Assembly: GCA_028289345.1 (NCBI GenBank)
Contig: JANQQL010000033.1
Location: 930,001-994,000 of the forward strand
Source: Planctomycetota bacterium
GTDB taxonomy: Bacteria > Planctomycetota > B15-G4 > SIAN01
Direction of reading: 5' to 3'
Length of the DNA stretch: 64,000 nt
Shown here in pieces: positions 1-9,241 of this stretch. The notes under the pieces were generated by a model that saw only the letters and a program-made list of their open reading frames with translations, did no database searches and was not told where the DNA came from. The translations under genes were made by a program, and so were the position numbers. The stretch's first letter is position 1, and each line of letters opens with the position of its first letter.

Positions 1-2914
1 CCCTGGCGTTGACTTGTCGGGCGGTCGGCAGTCCGTGCTCTTGCAGTGCTTCTCGCATGGCTTCGAGGGGATGCCCACGGGGGCTATGGGAAGTCGTCCG
101 GTAATCCCAGGCCACGGTTTCCAGCGGCGCCAAGGAAGCAAAGGAAGGAGTCGAGTCCGCGGAAACCAGCGGCAGCACGTCCTGCTCGGGAACCCAGCCG
201 CTGACCTTCCAGAAAGCGGGTCGGCGATCGGTCTGGAAGCTTTCGAACGCTCCAGCTTCGGCCAACTTGCGCAACGCGGGAGCAGTCAAACGGGTCTTGC
301 TCGCGAAGTCTTCCACCGAAACGAACGGCGGAGCGAAGCCTTTCTCGACTCTTTCTCGAGCGGCGTCCACTTTCTGCCACTCTGTCGGGGACAAACCTTT
401 GACGAAACGCGCTCCCATCCGTACTTGGAAACCGGATTCTCCTGTCGGCTCCAAAGAGCAATCCCACTCGCTCTCCAGCGCACACAAAGGCGCCACGTTC
501 ACCTCGTGTCGCTTGGCGTCTTCGACAATGGTCGCGACCGAATAGAATCCCATCGGTTGAGCATTCAGCAGAGAACACACGAACTCTTCCGGATAGTGAC
601 ACTTGAGCCAGGCGGTGGCATAGGCGATCAAGGCGAAGCTCGCGGCATGGCTCTCCGGAAAGCCGTACTCCCCAAAGCCCCGAATTTGCTGGAAGACTCG
701 CTCGGCGAACTCCTCCTCGATGCCTTTCTCCTTCATGCGCGACACCAGCCGAAGGTGGTGTTTTTCGAGGGATCCGGTTTTCTTCCAAGCTGCCATGTCA
801 CGGCGCAACTGATCGGCTTCCCCGGGAGTGTAGTCTGCCGCCACCACCGCCAGCTTCATGACTTGTTCCTGGAACAACGGAATCCCGAGAGTCTTCTCCA
901 GGACCGGCTTCAAACTGGGATGGGGATAGTCGATCTTTTCTTCGCCGTTGCGGCGGCGGAGGAACGGGTGCACCATGCCTCCGGTGATGGGTCCGGGTCG
1001 CACGATGCTGACTTCGATCACCAAGTCGTAGAACGTCCGAGGCCTGAGTCGTGGCAGCATGGACATCTGCGCCCGGCTCTCGATCTGGAACACTCCCACC
1101 GTGTCGCCTTTCTGAACCATGGCGAAGGTTTCGGGATCTTCCGCGGGGACCGTGGCCATGGTCACCTCTCGACCTCGATGCTGGCGAAGCAGGTCGAACG
1201 CCAGGTGTAGTTGGGTCAACGCTCCCAGCCCCAACAAGTCGACCTTGAACAACCCGAGTTCTTCAAGATCGTCCTTGTCCCATTGAATGACTGTTCTGCC
1301 GGGCATGGTGGCGTTTTCCAGAGGCACCAGGTCATGCACCGCTTCGTGACCCAGCAGGAAGCCTCCGGGATGAATCGAGAGGTGGCGAGGGAAGTCGAGG
1401 ATCTCGTTGGTCAACTGGGTCAGATGCTGGAGGGCCCCCGAATCGCGATCGAATCCGGCCCGGGCAATGGCTCCCTCCGGGATGTCACCCCAGTGGGGCA
1501 TCCATTTGGCGCAGCGATCCAGCAAGGTGTCGTCCAGACCCAAGGCTTTGCCGACGTCGCGAATGGCAGAACGGGGACGGTAACAAACCACGTTGGCCAC
1601 CATGGCTGCGTGAGAGCGACCGTACTTTTCATAGACGAACTGGATCACTTCCTCGCGGCGGTCATGCTCGATGTCCAGGTCGATGTCCGGAGGCTCCGCT
1701 CGTTCGCGAGACAGGAATCGCTCGAACAACAACCCCATGCGCACCGGATCCACGGAGGTGATGCGCAAGCAGTAGCACACCGCCGAGTTGGCCGCCGAAC
1801 CTCGTCCCTGGCACAGGATGCTCTGACGCCGACAGAACTCGACGATCTCCCACATCGTCAAGAAGTACCCGCAGTAGTCCAGTTCGTCGATCAGGGCGAG
1901 TTCTTTGTCGATCTGTTGGGAGACCTCGGCCGGGACCTGATCCCCGTAACGAAAATGAGCCCCCCTCTGGACCAAGGTGCGCAGCCATTCGGAAGATGTG
2001 CTCCCATCCGGCAGTCGCTCCGAGGGGTAGCGGTAGTGGATCTCCGAAAGAGAGAACGTGCATCTTTCAGCGATTTCTTCGGTCGCCAGCACTGCTTCTG
2101 GGACATCTCGATAAAGCCGCTCGAAGGAAACCGCGGAGTGGAGGTAATGCTCCGCATTAGCCCGGGTCCGGCGGCCGATCTCTTGCAAAGAACAACGGTG
2201 GCGAATGCAGGTCAGGACATCCTGCAGAGAGCGCCGTGCGGGGCTGTGATAAAGCACTTCGTTCGCGGCCACCAGACGCAGACCGAGTTTCCGGGCCGTT
2301 CGCGCCAAGCGCTGTTCTCGCGGCACGTCGCTCGCTCGCCGATGCCGCGGCAGCAACGCGTAGAGGTCCTTCTTGTCGAAGGCCGATCGCAACTCCTTGA
2401 CCGCAGACAGTCCTCCCAAAGCCACCAGTCCGTTCGCGTGGTCCCTCACTTCGGACCAGCGCACCATGCTGCTTCCTTTCTCCGAGCGCAGCCGCCCTTT
2501 GGTGATCAGTCGACAGAGCTGCTGATAACCTTCGCGATGCTTCGCCAGCAGCACCAGAGGACTCCTGCCCACCCCGTCCTCCTCCGCCGAACCATTTGCC
2601 CTCTCTCCAAGCGTCCCATCCACCGCTCCTTCCACCGTGATCTCGGAGCCGAGAATCAGGTGCACGCCCAATTCCCGTGCTTTGCGGTGGGCCCGTACGA
2701 CTCCATACATCCCGTCCCGGTCCGTGACAGCCAGGTGACGAAGATCCAGCCGGTGACAAGCTTCCACCAGCTCTTCCGGTCGACTCGCTCCCTCCAGGAA
2801 CGAGAAGTTGCTCTTGCACCAGAGCGGAGCGTAGCGCGCCATACTCATGCCCGGACGGTGACACAGATTGCAACTCGGAGCGGAGTCTCCCGACCTCTCA
2901 CTCCACCTCTCCAT
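1..2914 (-). CDS. dnaE2: Error-prone DNA polymerase III alpha subunit DnaE2 (C-terminus cut by window edge)
   Basis: This gene encodes the C-family polymerase of the SOS mutasome, which extends past DNA lesions together with ImuA and ImuB. Reading leftward from an ATG at 2914, one open frame of 971 codons reaches the window edge with no stop; the family is usually about 1050-1080 residues, so only the end is missing. The N-terminus (YAPLWCKSNFSFLEGAS) is the DnaE2 PHP-domain start, and PDIDLD at about residues 409-414 (1673-1690) is the catalytic aspartate motif of C-family polymerases. The ATG overlaps the end of imuB by 17 bp. Internal ATGs at 2848 and 2842 lie nearer to where relatives begin, so the exact start is uncertain. 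The long opposite-strand frames here are shadows. Confidence 0.96.
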   Translation of the reverse strand, partial: MERWSERSGDSAPSCNLCHRPGMSMARYAPLWCKSNFSFLEGASRPEELVEACHRLDLRHLAVTDRDGMYGVVRAHRKARELGVHLILGSEITVEGAVDGTLGERANGSAEEDGVGRSPLVLLAKHREGYQQLCRLITKGRLRSEKGSSMVRWSEVRDHANGLVALGGLSAVKELRSAFDKKDLYALLPRHRRASDVPREQRLARTARKLGLRLVAANEVLYHSPARRSLQDVLTCIRHRCSLQEIGRRTRANAEHYLHSAVSFERLYRDVPEAVLATEEIAERCTFSLSEIHYRYPSERLPDGSTSSEWLRTLVQRGAHFRYGDQVPAEVSQQIDKELALIDELDYCGYFLTMWEIVEFCRRQSILCQGRGSAANSAVCYCLRITSVDPVRMGLLFERFLSRERAEPPDIDLDIEHDRREEVIQFVYEKYGRSHAAMVANVVCYRPRSAIRDVGKALGLDDTLLDRCAKWMPHWGDIPEGAIARAGFDRDSGALQHLTQLTNEILDFPRHLSIHPGGFLLGHEAVHDLVPLENATMPGRTVIQWDKDDLEELGLFKVDLLGLGALTQLHLAFDLLRQHRGREVTMATVPAEDPETFAMVQKGDTVGVFQIESRAQMSMLPRLRPRTFYDLVIEVSIVRPGPITGGMVHPFLRRRNGEEKIDYPHPSLKPVLEKTLGIPLFQEQVMKLAVVAADYTPGEADQLRRDMAAWKKTGSLEKHHLRLVSRMKEKGIEEEFAERVFQQIRGFGEYGFPESHAASFALIAYATAWLKCHYPEEFVCSLLNAQPMGFYSVATIVEDAKRHEVNVAPLCALESEWDCSLEPTGESGFQVRMGARFVKGLSPTEWQKVDAARERVEKGFAPPFVSVEDFASKTRLTAPALRKLAEAGAFESFQTDRRPAFWKVSGWVPEQDVLPLVSADSTPSFASLAPLETVAWDYRTTSHSPRGHPLEAMREALQEHGLPTARQVNAR

Positions 2915-4418
2915 GCAAGAACCAGCGCCGTCTGGCCTGGTCATAGAACACCCAGAGGAAATCACCGCGCATGGTTTCGGCGTAGTGGTATTCGCGAGCG
3001 ACTTCGCGATTCCACCAACCTCCTGAGATGATGTAGGGGCCGCTGCACTTGACGACAGAGCCCTGGGCAAGGTCGTGAAGGAGCCAGCCATCGTCGTGGT
3101 CATGGCGACGGCGAGGAGACAGCACCACGGGCTGGGGGAAAAGACGGCGGATCAACGGACGAGTCGGCGCATCCACCGGCCGGGGCCACGCCAACTCCTG
3201 CCATGGCTCCCAGGCAAAGCATGCTTCGGGAAGGTGCCCTTCGCGGAGACGCGCCAGGAACACCCGATTGCCGAACTGGGCACGCACTCGGGCCAGCGCC
3301 CGCGTCGCCGCCGGCAGAGAGCGACGGGGATTCTCGCGAAACAGGCCTTCCTGTCGGCGCCGCACGCCGGTCTTGCGGCAACGCAGGATCAAGTCCTCCA
3401 CCTCTCCCGGCAACTTCAGCTTCTCGAAGAACAACTTCAGCAGATTGGCCACCACGGGCCGCTCACGAGTCGGAGTGGCGGGCCGCAGCGTCTCTTCGTG
3501 CACGACTCGATCCGAACTCGAACAGCCGTCCTGCCGTTCCGAGAAGGGAACCTCGCAGTAGAACGACAGCTCCACCGCTTCCAGCATTTGAGTCCCAGGC
3601 AAACGGTCCCAGAGCTTGTCGAGCCGTTTCGTCACGGTGCGGCGCAACCGGCGAAGGTCCCTCACCGGTTGATCAAAATGCACGACCTCTTCCAGTGGTT
3701 CTCCCAAAACTTCGGGAAACAAGGGATTCCAAGAGGCTCCCTGCACCTGACGATGCAACCCGGCTGCCGACTCCCCGAAGTGGCGCCGCAGTCCTCGACG
3801 CGGAAGGTCCATGAAGTTCCCGACCGTCCGGGCACCGAGCTTGTCCAGATCCTCACGCAGACCGGGGTCGACATGCAGCAGCTCCAAGGGAACTCGGCGC
3901 AGAAACTCTTGTTCTTCCGACTCTGCGGAAAAGCAGCGAACCCCGGTCTGAACCCGGGCCACGGCATAGGTTCCAAAGCGCGTGAACCCGAGTACCACCG
4001 AGGTCTGAAACTTGCGCGCCTTCAGCTTGCGACGAATCTTCTTGGCCCAGTCCTGCAGCGATTGGTGCAGTCGAGAAAGGCCGGCCGCGTTCAACCAGAA
4101 CACGCCAGGGATCTCCGAGGAGACTTCCACCTCGGGAGTGAAGGTAGTGAGGAGATCGGTCAGAGCTTGCTTGCCGCGCAGGATCTCCGGCTCCGAGACC
4201 ACTCCAGCACGCAAGTCCGACGCCAGCGAGAGACCGGCGGAGAACCGAAGTCCGGGCAACACGCGGCGCTTGCGCGCCCGCTCATTCACCCACTGCACCA
4301 CTCCCTGGGGGCTGTCTTTGTCCACCACCGCCACCGGATGGGAACGCCAGGACGGATGCTTGCGCAACAGAAGCTGTAAGGGAAAGGCGGGAACCTCAAC
4401 ACAGGCCAGGAGGTCCAT
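2898..4418 (-). CDS. imuB: ImuB, inactive Y-family polymerase-like mutasome subunit
   Basis: ImuB is the hub of the DnaE2 mutasome: a Y-family polymerase fold without polymerase activity that links DnaE2 to the sliding clamp and ImuA. The 506-residue product begins with MDLLACVEVPAFPLQLLL, the Y-family palm start in which the metal-binding Asp seen in active DinB-type enzymes is replaced. Size and C-terminal extension fit ImuB. An SD-like GAGGA lies 9 nt before the ATG. It overlaps imuA upstream by 23 bp and dnaE2 downstream by 17 bp, so all three are translationally coupled and presumably controlled from the lexA promoter. I am confident in the family because of motif and context together. 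Confidence 0.93.
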   Translation of the reverse strand: MDLLACVEVPAFPLQLLLRKHPSWRSHPVAVVDKDSPQGVVQWVNERARKRRVLPGLRFSAGLSLASDLRAGVVSEPEILRGKQALTDLLTTFTPEVEVSSEIPGVFWLNAAGLSRLHQSLQDWAKKIRRKLKARKFQTSVVLGFTRFGTYAVARVQTGVRCFSAESEEQEFLRRVPLELLHVDPGLREDLDKLGARTVGNFMDLPRRGLRRHFGESAAGLHRQVQGASWNPLFPEVLGEPLEEVVHFDQPVRDLRRLRRTVTKRLDKLWDRLPGTQMLEAVELSFYCEVPFSERQDGCSSSDRVVHEETLRPATPTRERPVVANLLKLFFEKLKLPGEVEDLILRCRKTGVRRRQEGLFRENPRRSLPAATRALARVRAQFGNRVFLARLREGHLPEACFAWEPWQELAWPRPVDAPTRPLIRRLFPQPVVLSPRRRHDHDDGWLLHDLAQGSVVKCSGPYIISGGWWNREVAREYHYAETMRGDFLWVFYDQARRRWFLHGEVE

Positions 4419-5325
4419 GACGAAAGTCCTCGTGAGTCCACCCCAACCCCCGCTGTTTGTCTTTGAGCACCGTCAATCCGGCGAGATGGCCCGCCACGTC
4501 CCCCCCGTTGGCAACATCGTTCGAAAGCAAACTTCTTGAACAGGCCGAACGGTCCCTTGCCATCCCCGGATCAGATGTTCCCGGAGCAGGTGTTCCCGGC
4601 GGACTCGGCTTCTTCCAGGTATCGACACGCAGCGAAACCAGAGAACTCAAAGAGTCGAAGCGCGCCGGCTTGCTGGTCAAACACATCACCACCGCCTGGT
4701 GCTTTTGCGCCAAGACGACCAGTCGAGACTGCATCGGCATGGAAATCCACGACCGCTTGCCCAGCTCCAGGACGACCATGCCGAAGGAGCCCGAGCGAAG
4801 CAGGTGTTCGGCCGCCCGCGCCGCTTCTTGGGAACGATCGAGTCGAATCACCGGCAAGGCATCCAAATCGATGCCCTTTCGATGAACATCCGGGGGAAAG
4901 AACGTTCCCGCACAAGTGGTGATCCACGCCACCGGCTCCCCTCTTTTCTGGGCTTCGTGAACCACGTCGAGAGAAAGGGACAGGCAAGCTCCTCCGGTCA
5001 CTTCGACCAAGCGGCCCTGGAGTTGCTCGAAACACCAGCGCGGCGTCCCGCGAGACACGGCGCCGAAATCCGCCGGCCTTGGAATCAACAATGCGACCTC
5101 GGACCGTTGCCCCCCGCCCTCTTCTTCGTTCCCGAGTCCTCGGGAAAAATGTCGATTCGCCTGCGGTCCCGTTCCCCGAAAGGAGTGAAGATCAGCCCCA
5201 CTCAAAGGAGCGCTGGTCAAGGGATCTCCATTGCGCGAGCTCTTGGGCATCGGCAACACGCCCCTGGCCTTCATGAAGTCAGCCTCTTTCAGGGAGCCAA
5301 CCTCTTTCGGAAAGGCCTTCTTCAT
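4396..5325 (-). CDS. imuA: ImuA-like RecA-fold mutasome protein
   Basis: This 309-residue protein occupies the imuA slot between lexA and imuB and has the RecA-like core of that family: GRLVEVTGGACLSLSLDVVH near the middle aligns with the RecA Walker A region but lacks the Gly-Lys-Ser/Thr of a working P-loop, and a hydrophobic strand (SFGMVVLEL) follows. ImuA interacts with RecA and ImuB in translesion synthesis. The ATG at 5325 overlaps the lexA TGA (ATGA), which fixes the start even though the frame stays open far upstream through lexA. The first 80 residues are basic and low in predicted structure. The C-terminal 60 residues (Pro/Gly-rich, then a tail ending in Cys) are not recognised. Confidence 0.88.
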   Translation of the reverse strand: MKKAFPKEVGSLKEADFMKARGVLPMPKSSRNGDPLTSAPLSGADLHSFRGTGPQANRHFSRGLGNEEEGGGQRSEVALLIPRPADFGAVSRGTPRWCFEQLQGRLVEVTGGACLSLSLDVVHEAQKRGEPVAWITTCAGTFFPPDVHRKGIDLDALPVIRLDRSQEAARAAEHLLRSGSFGMVVLELGKRSWISMPMQSRLVVLAQKHQAVVMCLTSKPARFDSLSSLVSLRVDTWKKPSPPGTPAPGTSDPGMARDRSACSRSLLSNDVANGGDVAGHLAGLTVLKDKQRGLGWTHEDFRHGPPGLC

Positions 5326-6014
5326 GAAGAACTCTCTTCCTGAGGAAGGGTTTGGATCGGCTGCATGGGAACCCCTTCCAGATAACGCCGCACCTCGAAA
5401 ACTTTCCCCAGCAAGCGGAGTTCTTCGGGGGGCGGAACGAGGACTGGAAAGTCGGGATGGGCCGGATGCAACTCGACACGGGTCGACTTGCCTTGACGGG
5501 AGCGGCGCAGCCGGAGTGTTTTGACCGTCGCTTCGTCTCCGACCAGAGCCACCACGATGTCCCCGGAGTCCGCGGCCGGCTGCCGACGCACCAGCACGAT
5601 GTCTCCTTCGAGGATCCCTGCTCCGGTCATGCTGTGGCCCCGCACCCGCAAGGCGAACCACTGCTTTCGCGAAGCGGCAGAGGAAGAACGCGAGGAAATC
5701 GCCAGGAACCCCTCCGGCTCTTCGAACGCGGTGGTCAGGGAGCCGGCTTGCACTTGGCCGAGCAAAGGGATCAACACCGTTGGTTCCGAAGGCTCCTGAC
5801 CAGGCAGTCGATAGCCCCGGGACTGACCGGCCCGTTTGACCAGCAGCCCCTCTTCGACCAGGGTTTCCAGGTGTTCCCGCGCCGTTTGCACCGCCCGAAA
5901 ACCGAACTTTCCCTGCACCTCTCGAACCGTCGGAGAGCGACCATCGAGGATGCAACGGCGGACGAAGTCGTAGATCCGCCGTCGAGTCTCTCCAGGGGGT
6001 GTGCGGGGGGCCAT
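5322..6014 (-). CDS. lexA: LexA repressor heading the SOS mutagenesis operon
   Basis: LexA represses SOS genes and self-cleaves when activated by RecA filaments. The 230-residue product has an N-terminal winged helix-turn-helix (residues 8-70) and a C-terminal S24 peptidase domain with the Ala-Gly cleavage bond at A90-G91 (VQAGSL), catalytic Ser128 (RGHSM) and Lys165 (EATVKTLRL), so it should be autocleavable. I chose the ATG at 6014 because an AAGGAGGA Shine-Dalgarno sequence precedes it by about 12 nt. A longer reading to 6074 would begin inside the operator palindrome. It is the first gene of lexA-imuA-imuB-dnaE2, overlapping imuA by 4 bp. The spacing to the operator implies autoregulation. 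Confidence 0.95.
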   Translation of the reverse strand: MAPRTPPGETRRRIYDFVRRCILDGRSPTVREVQGKFGFRAVQTAREHLETLVEEGLLVKRAGQSRGYRLPGQEPSEPTVLIPLLGQVQAGSLTTAFEEPEGFLAISSRSSSAASRKQWFALRVRGHSMTGAGILEGDIVLVRRQPAADSGDIVVALVGDEATVKTLRLRRSRQGKSTRVELHPAHPDFPVLVPPPEELRLLGKVFEVRRYLEGVPMQPIQTLPQEESSS

Positions 6015-6060
6015 GGCCGGTCGAGTCCTCCTTGAGAGACCGCTTCCTGAGGGACCTTTC

Positions 6061-6090
6061 ATCAAACCAGACATCCGTCTGGTTTGTCAA
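6061..6090 (-). promoter_or_regulatory. SOS promoter with LexA operator palindrome upstream of lexA
   Basis: On the minus strand TTGACA (6085-6090) and TTTGAT (6061-6066) are separated by 18 nt. A perfect inverted repeat, half-site CAAACCAGAC with a 4-nt spacer (6063-6086), fills the spacer and overlaps both boxes. It lies about 47 nt upstream of the lexA ATG. Position and symmetry are what a LexA-controlled promoter should show; that LexA binds here is inferred. Confidence 0.82.
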
Positions 6091-6091
6091 G

Positions 6092-6460
6092 AGTTCGGCA
6101 ATTTCTGCCGGAAACAGGGTTGGGAAACGACCCCCTCCGCCGTTAGAGCCATGGCTATTCCAATCTCTGGTCTCGCCCGCACGATTCATGGGATCGTCGC
6201 GAGAATGAGCCAAATGCCTTCTGGCGAGGGCTTCCGTCGTTCTTTCACTGCAAACGGAACTGACGACTCGTTGAGCCGTTGCGGATGGAGAACTTCGGAA
6301 TGACGAGGCCCGAAGGGACTGGGGCCATTTGCAGGCCTTCACGAATCCTGCCGCCCATGGAATCGTGGGGCAACAAAGCTCGACTCTTGGGTAGCTACGG
6401 GGAGCAAAACTCTCCCGCAGCAAGGGGCCCAAAACACCAACCCCGGACACAACGACCGGC
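6092..6460. other. Divergent intergenic region between lexA and the kinase gene
   Basis: About 370 bp without a convincing gene. Next to the lexA -35 box lies a small hairpin (TTCGGCA, loop ATTTC, TGCCGGAA). The middle holds copy 1 of a dispersed repeat (6171-6275). I see no clear SD before the kinase ATG at 6461. Confidence 0.6.
6171..6275. repeat. Dispersed intergenic repeat, copy 1
   Basis: This stretch aligns with 15501-15607. The anchor GCCCGCACGATTCATG (6175-6190) is identical in both, and the following 80 bp remain alignable with scattered substitutions, ending in the shared CTGACGA and GAG tract. Reading frames are interrupted in both copies, so it is probably a non-coding element. 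A short inverted repeat (ACGAT/ATCGT) sits at the anchor in this copy. Confidence 0.6.
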
Positions 6461-9070
6461 ATGACTGAACCCGACAAGTCCGAAGAGCTTCTCGACCAGT
6501 TCATGGACGAGATCCTCCGCGGGGAGGCGGTGGACGTCGAAGCCTTCCTCGCCGAGCACCCCGAGCTTTCCGAAACCCAGCGGCGCAAGATCTCCCGGGT
6601 CGCCCGCGTCCTACAACCGCAACCGGACTCTTCCCGTGACCCAGCCTCCGAGCTCCCTCGAGAACAGCTCGGTCCCTATCGACTTCTGCGCCCACTCGGC
6701 CAAGGCGGCATGGGCATGGTCTACCTGGCCGAACAAAATCCCCTCGGTCGCCAGGTTGCGTTGAAACTGATTCGACCGGTGCTTGCCTCTTCCGCCATCG
6801 TCGGGCGACGTTTTCGACGAGAAGCCATGGCGGTTGCGCAACTACAACACCCCCACATCGTCACCATCTATGACGCCGGCGAAGAGGACGGCTTCCCCTA
6901 CCTGGTCATGGAATACGTCCCTGGCCGTGGCCTGGACGAGATCCTCCGGGAAGCGGCGGAGTCCGGGAAACCGCTTCCCGTGCGCGAGGTCCTGCAATAC
7001 GTGCAGGGCATTGCCTCGGCCCTGGACTGCGCTCACCAGGCAGGAATCATCCATCGCGATGTCAAGCCGTCGAACATTCGCATCACTCCCGAAGGTCGCC
7101 CCATGTTGCTCGACTTCGGGCTGGCTCGCGGCGGGGAGCTGCCCACGGTCTCTTCGGACGATCGCTTTCGCGGCACGCCCTTCTACGCTTCCCCGGAGCA
7201 AGTCGCGGTGCGCCGCACCAATATCGACGCCCGCACGGACATCTACTCCCTCGGCGTCACGCTGTACGAGAGTGTCACCGGCGAGGTCCCGTTTCGGGGA
7301 GAAACCACCGAACAGCTGTTCCACCAGATCCTGGTGCGCAGTCCTCGCTTTCCCCGCAAACTGAACCCCTCCATTTCGCGAGACCTCGAGGCAGTCATTC
7401 TCAAGGCCATGGAGAAGGATGCCGGCCGGCGCTACGCCTCGGCACAGGAGTTTGCCGACGATCTGGAAGCGTTGCTGGAGATGCGTCCGGTCAAAGCCAC
7501 TCCGGCCAACGCATGGCAGATGGCGGCCAAGTGGACCCGACAGCGCCCGGCCGCCGCCCTGGCCATGCTGTTCGCGACCATCCTTCTGATTGGCGGACCG
7601 CTCGGCTACGCGTGGCTGAGTCACTCGAGCAAGGTCCGCATCCAGGCCGAGCGAGATGCTGCGGACGAACAGCGGGCAGCGGCGGTCGCCGCAGGAAAGC
7701 GCCTGGAAGCCAGTCTGGACGAGGTGCTCCGCCTTTCGGACGTGCTGGCAACGGACGAGCTGCTTCAGGAATCGGACGCGCTGTGGCCACGGCGCCCCGC
7801 CCTGCTGGCCCGCTTCCAAGACTGGCTGGGCCGGGCGGAACAAGTGCTGGCCCGCCGTCCCGAACACGAGCGCACTCGTGATCATCTGCGAACGCGCTTC
7901 GAGGAATTCGCCCAGAACCCGACTCGAGCCACGGCTCCGGAAGCGTTGCGCTGGCAACTGGCCACCACCGAGGACCTGCTGCAACGCATGAATACCTTGG
8001 ACACCACTCGTGCCAACGTGGCCGACCGGGTCCAGATGACTCGCTCACTGCAACAGAGCCTCGAAGATTCGGCGGAAGCCTGGGACGAGATCGCCACGGA
8101 GATTTTCCTCTCCGAGCTCTATCACGAATACGAACTGGAGCCCCAAACCGGCTTGGTTCCCTTGGGCATCAACTACGAGACGGGACTGGCGGAATTCTGG
8201 TTCGTGGAGAGCGGCGAGGCGCCGGAGAAACATCCCGACAAGGACGAGTGGGCCATGCATCCGGAGACCGGTTTGATTCTGGTCCTCCTTCCCGAAACCA
8301 CCTTTCGCATTGGCACCAGGAGTTCGGATGAACTCGGCGGCATGCGCGTGCCTGCCAACGAATTCCCGTCCCAACTGGTGACCTTGGAGCCCTTCTTCCT
8401 CTCCAAGTACGAATTCACCCAGGCCCAGTGGAAGCGCTTCGTGGGAAGCAATCCGAGTTCCTACGACGAAACCAGCCACGATGGACGCAAACGCATCACG
8501 CCCATTCACCCGGTCGAAAACATGAGCTGGGACGAATGCCTGGAAGTCGTGCAACGACTGGGGCTGACGCTGCCGACCGAAGCTCAATGGGAGTACGCGG
8601 CGCGGGCGGGGACCCGAACCGCTTGGTGGAACGGCAACCGGAAACAGGACCTCGATGGCTACGCCAATCTGGTCGACGACTACTGCCGACGGAACGGGGG
8701 TCATGAAGACTGGAAGTACGAGACCTGGCTGAACGACGGGTTCACCATGCACTCCCCCGTGGGGACCTTTCTCCCGAATGGATTCGGTCTCTACGACACG
8801 GTCGGCAACATCGCCGAGTGGTGCCTGGACGCTTACGGCAACTACGAACTCCCATACGAAGAGGGAACGGGACTGCGAATTTTGCCGGACTCGGTCATCA
8901 AGACCAGCCGGGTGCTGCGAGGTGGTAGCTACCTTGGCATGGCCTCCGAATGCCGTTCTGCCACGCGCTACGTGCTGGACCGCAGCCAGCGAGCCAACCA
9001 CGTTGGCGTGAGGCCGGCAATGCGGGTCGAACGTCAAGGCACCGCGGAGCCTCCCCCGGAGCCGCGCTGA
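6461..9070 (+). CDS. Membrane Ser/Thr protein kinase with C-terminal FGE/SUMF1-like domain
   Basis: This 869-residue protein has a complete Hanks-type kinase domain at about residues 73-345: glycine loop GQGGMG (80-85), catalytic Lys102 (VALKLI), HRDVKPSN from 198 and DFG at 218-220. A membrane segment follows (about 363-386), then a helical region, then an FGE-sulfatase/SUMF1-like domain (about 600-860) with the family landmarks HPVENMSWDEC, LPTEAQWEYAARAG, GNIAEW and RVLRGGSY. By topology the kinase would be cytoplasmic and the FGE-like domain outside. It phosphorylates unknown Ser/Thr targets; whether the FGE-like domain is catalytic or only a sensing/binding module cannot be told. No clear SD precedes the ATG. 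The ECF sigma gene follows 171 bp later on the same strand. Confidence 0.92.
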   Translation: MTEPDKSEELLDQFMDEILRGEAVDVEAFLAEHPELSETQRRKISRVARVLQPQPDSSRDPASELPREQLGPYRLLRPLGQGGMGMVYLAEQNPLGRQVALKLIRPVLASSAIVGRRFRREAMAVAQLQHPHIVTIYDAGEEDGFPYLVMEYVPGRGLDEILREAAESGKPLPVREVLQYVQGIASALDCAHQAGIIHRDVKPSNIRITPEGRPMLLDFGLARGGELPTVSSDDRFRGTPFYASPEQVAVRRTNIDARTDIYSLGVTLYESVTGEVPFRGETTEQLFHQILVRSPRFPRKLNPSISRDLEAVILKAMEKDAGRRYASAQEFADDLEALLEMRPVKATPANAWQMAAKWTRQRPAAALAMLFATILLIGGPLGYAWLSHSSKVRIQAERDAADEQRAAAVAAGKRLEASLDEVLRLSDVLATDELLQESDALWPRRPALLARFQDWLGRAEQVLARRPEHERTRDHLRTRFEEFAQNPTRATAPEALRWQLATTEDLLQRMNTLDTTRANVADRVQMTRSLQQSLEDSAEAWDEIATEIFLSELYHEYELEPQTGLVPLGINYETGLAEFWFVESGEAPEKHPDKDEWAMHPETGLILVLLPETTFRIGTRSSDELGGMRVPANEFPSQLVTLEPFFLSKYEFTQAQWKRFVGSNPSSYDETSHDGRKRITPIHPVENMSWDECLEVVQRLGLTLPTEAQWEYAARAGTRTAWWNGNRKQDLDGYANLVDDYCRRNGGHEDWKYETWLNDGFTMHSPVGTFLPNGFGLYDTVGNIAEWCLDAYGNYELPYEEGTGLRILPDSVIKTSRVLRGGSYLGMASECRSATRYVLDRSQRANHVGVRPAMRVERQGTAEPPPEPR

Positions 9071-9241
9071 TCGGCGCATTCGGCCGCGCCGACCAAGGCC
9101 TCTCGACTCGCTCGACGAAGCGGATCGAGGTCCCGTTCCCCACGCAGCCGGCTCGCTCGGAAAGCACCGTCTTCGATTCGCCCCCGGCGATGATCCAATC
9201 GCCTCTTGTCTCGCCCGATTCTCGGGCGATCATGTTCGGAG

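Noticed and set aside
14..3031. Long rightward open frames across 14-1210 and 1211-3031
   Set aside because: They are opposite-strand shadows of dnaE2, which reads continuously on the minus strand with conserved PHP and PDIDLD motifs.
3075..4379. 434-codon rightward frame
   Set aside because: Shadow of imuB; Gln/His/Arg-rich with no recognisable fold.
5326..6588. Upstream extension of the imuA frame (730 codons in total)
   Set aside because: It overlaps lexA completely and runs through the operator; composition is Arg/Gly/Ser-rich. The ATG at 5325 overlapping the lexA stop is the true start.
8045..9079. 344-codon leftward frame
   Set aside because: Shadow of the FGE-like half of the kinase gene, which has clear motifs on the + strand.
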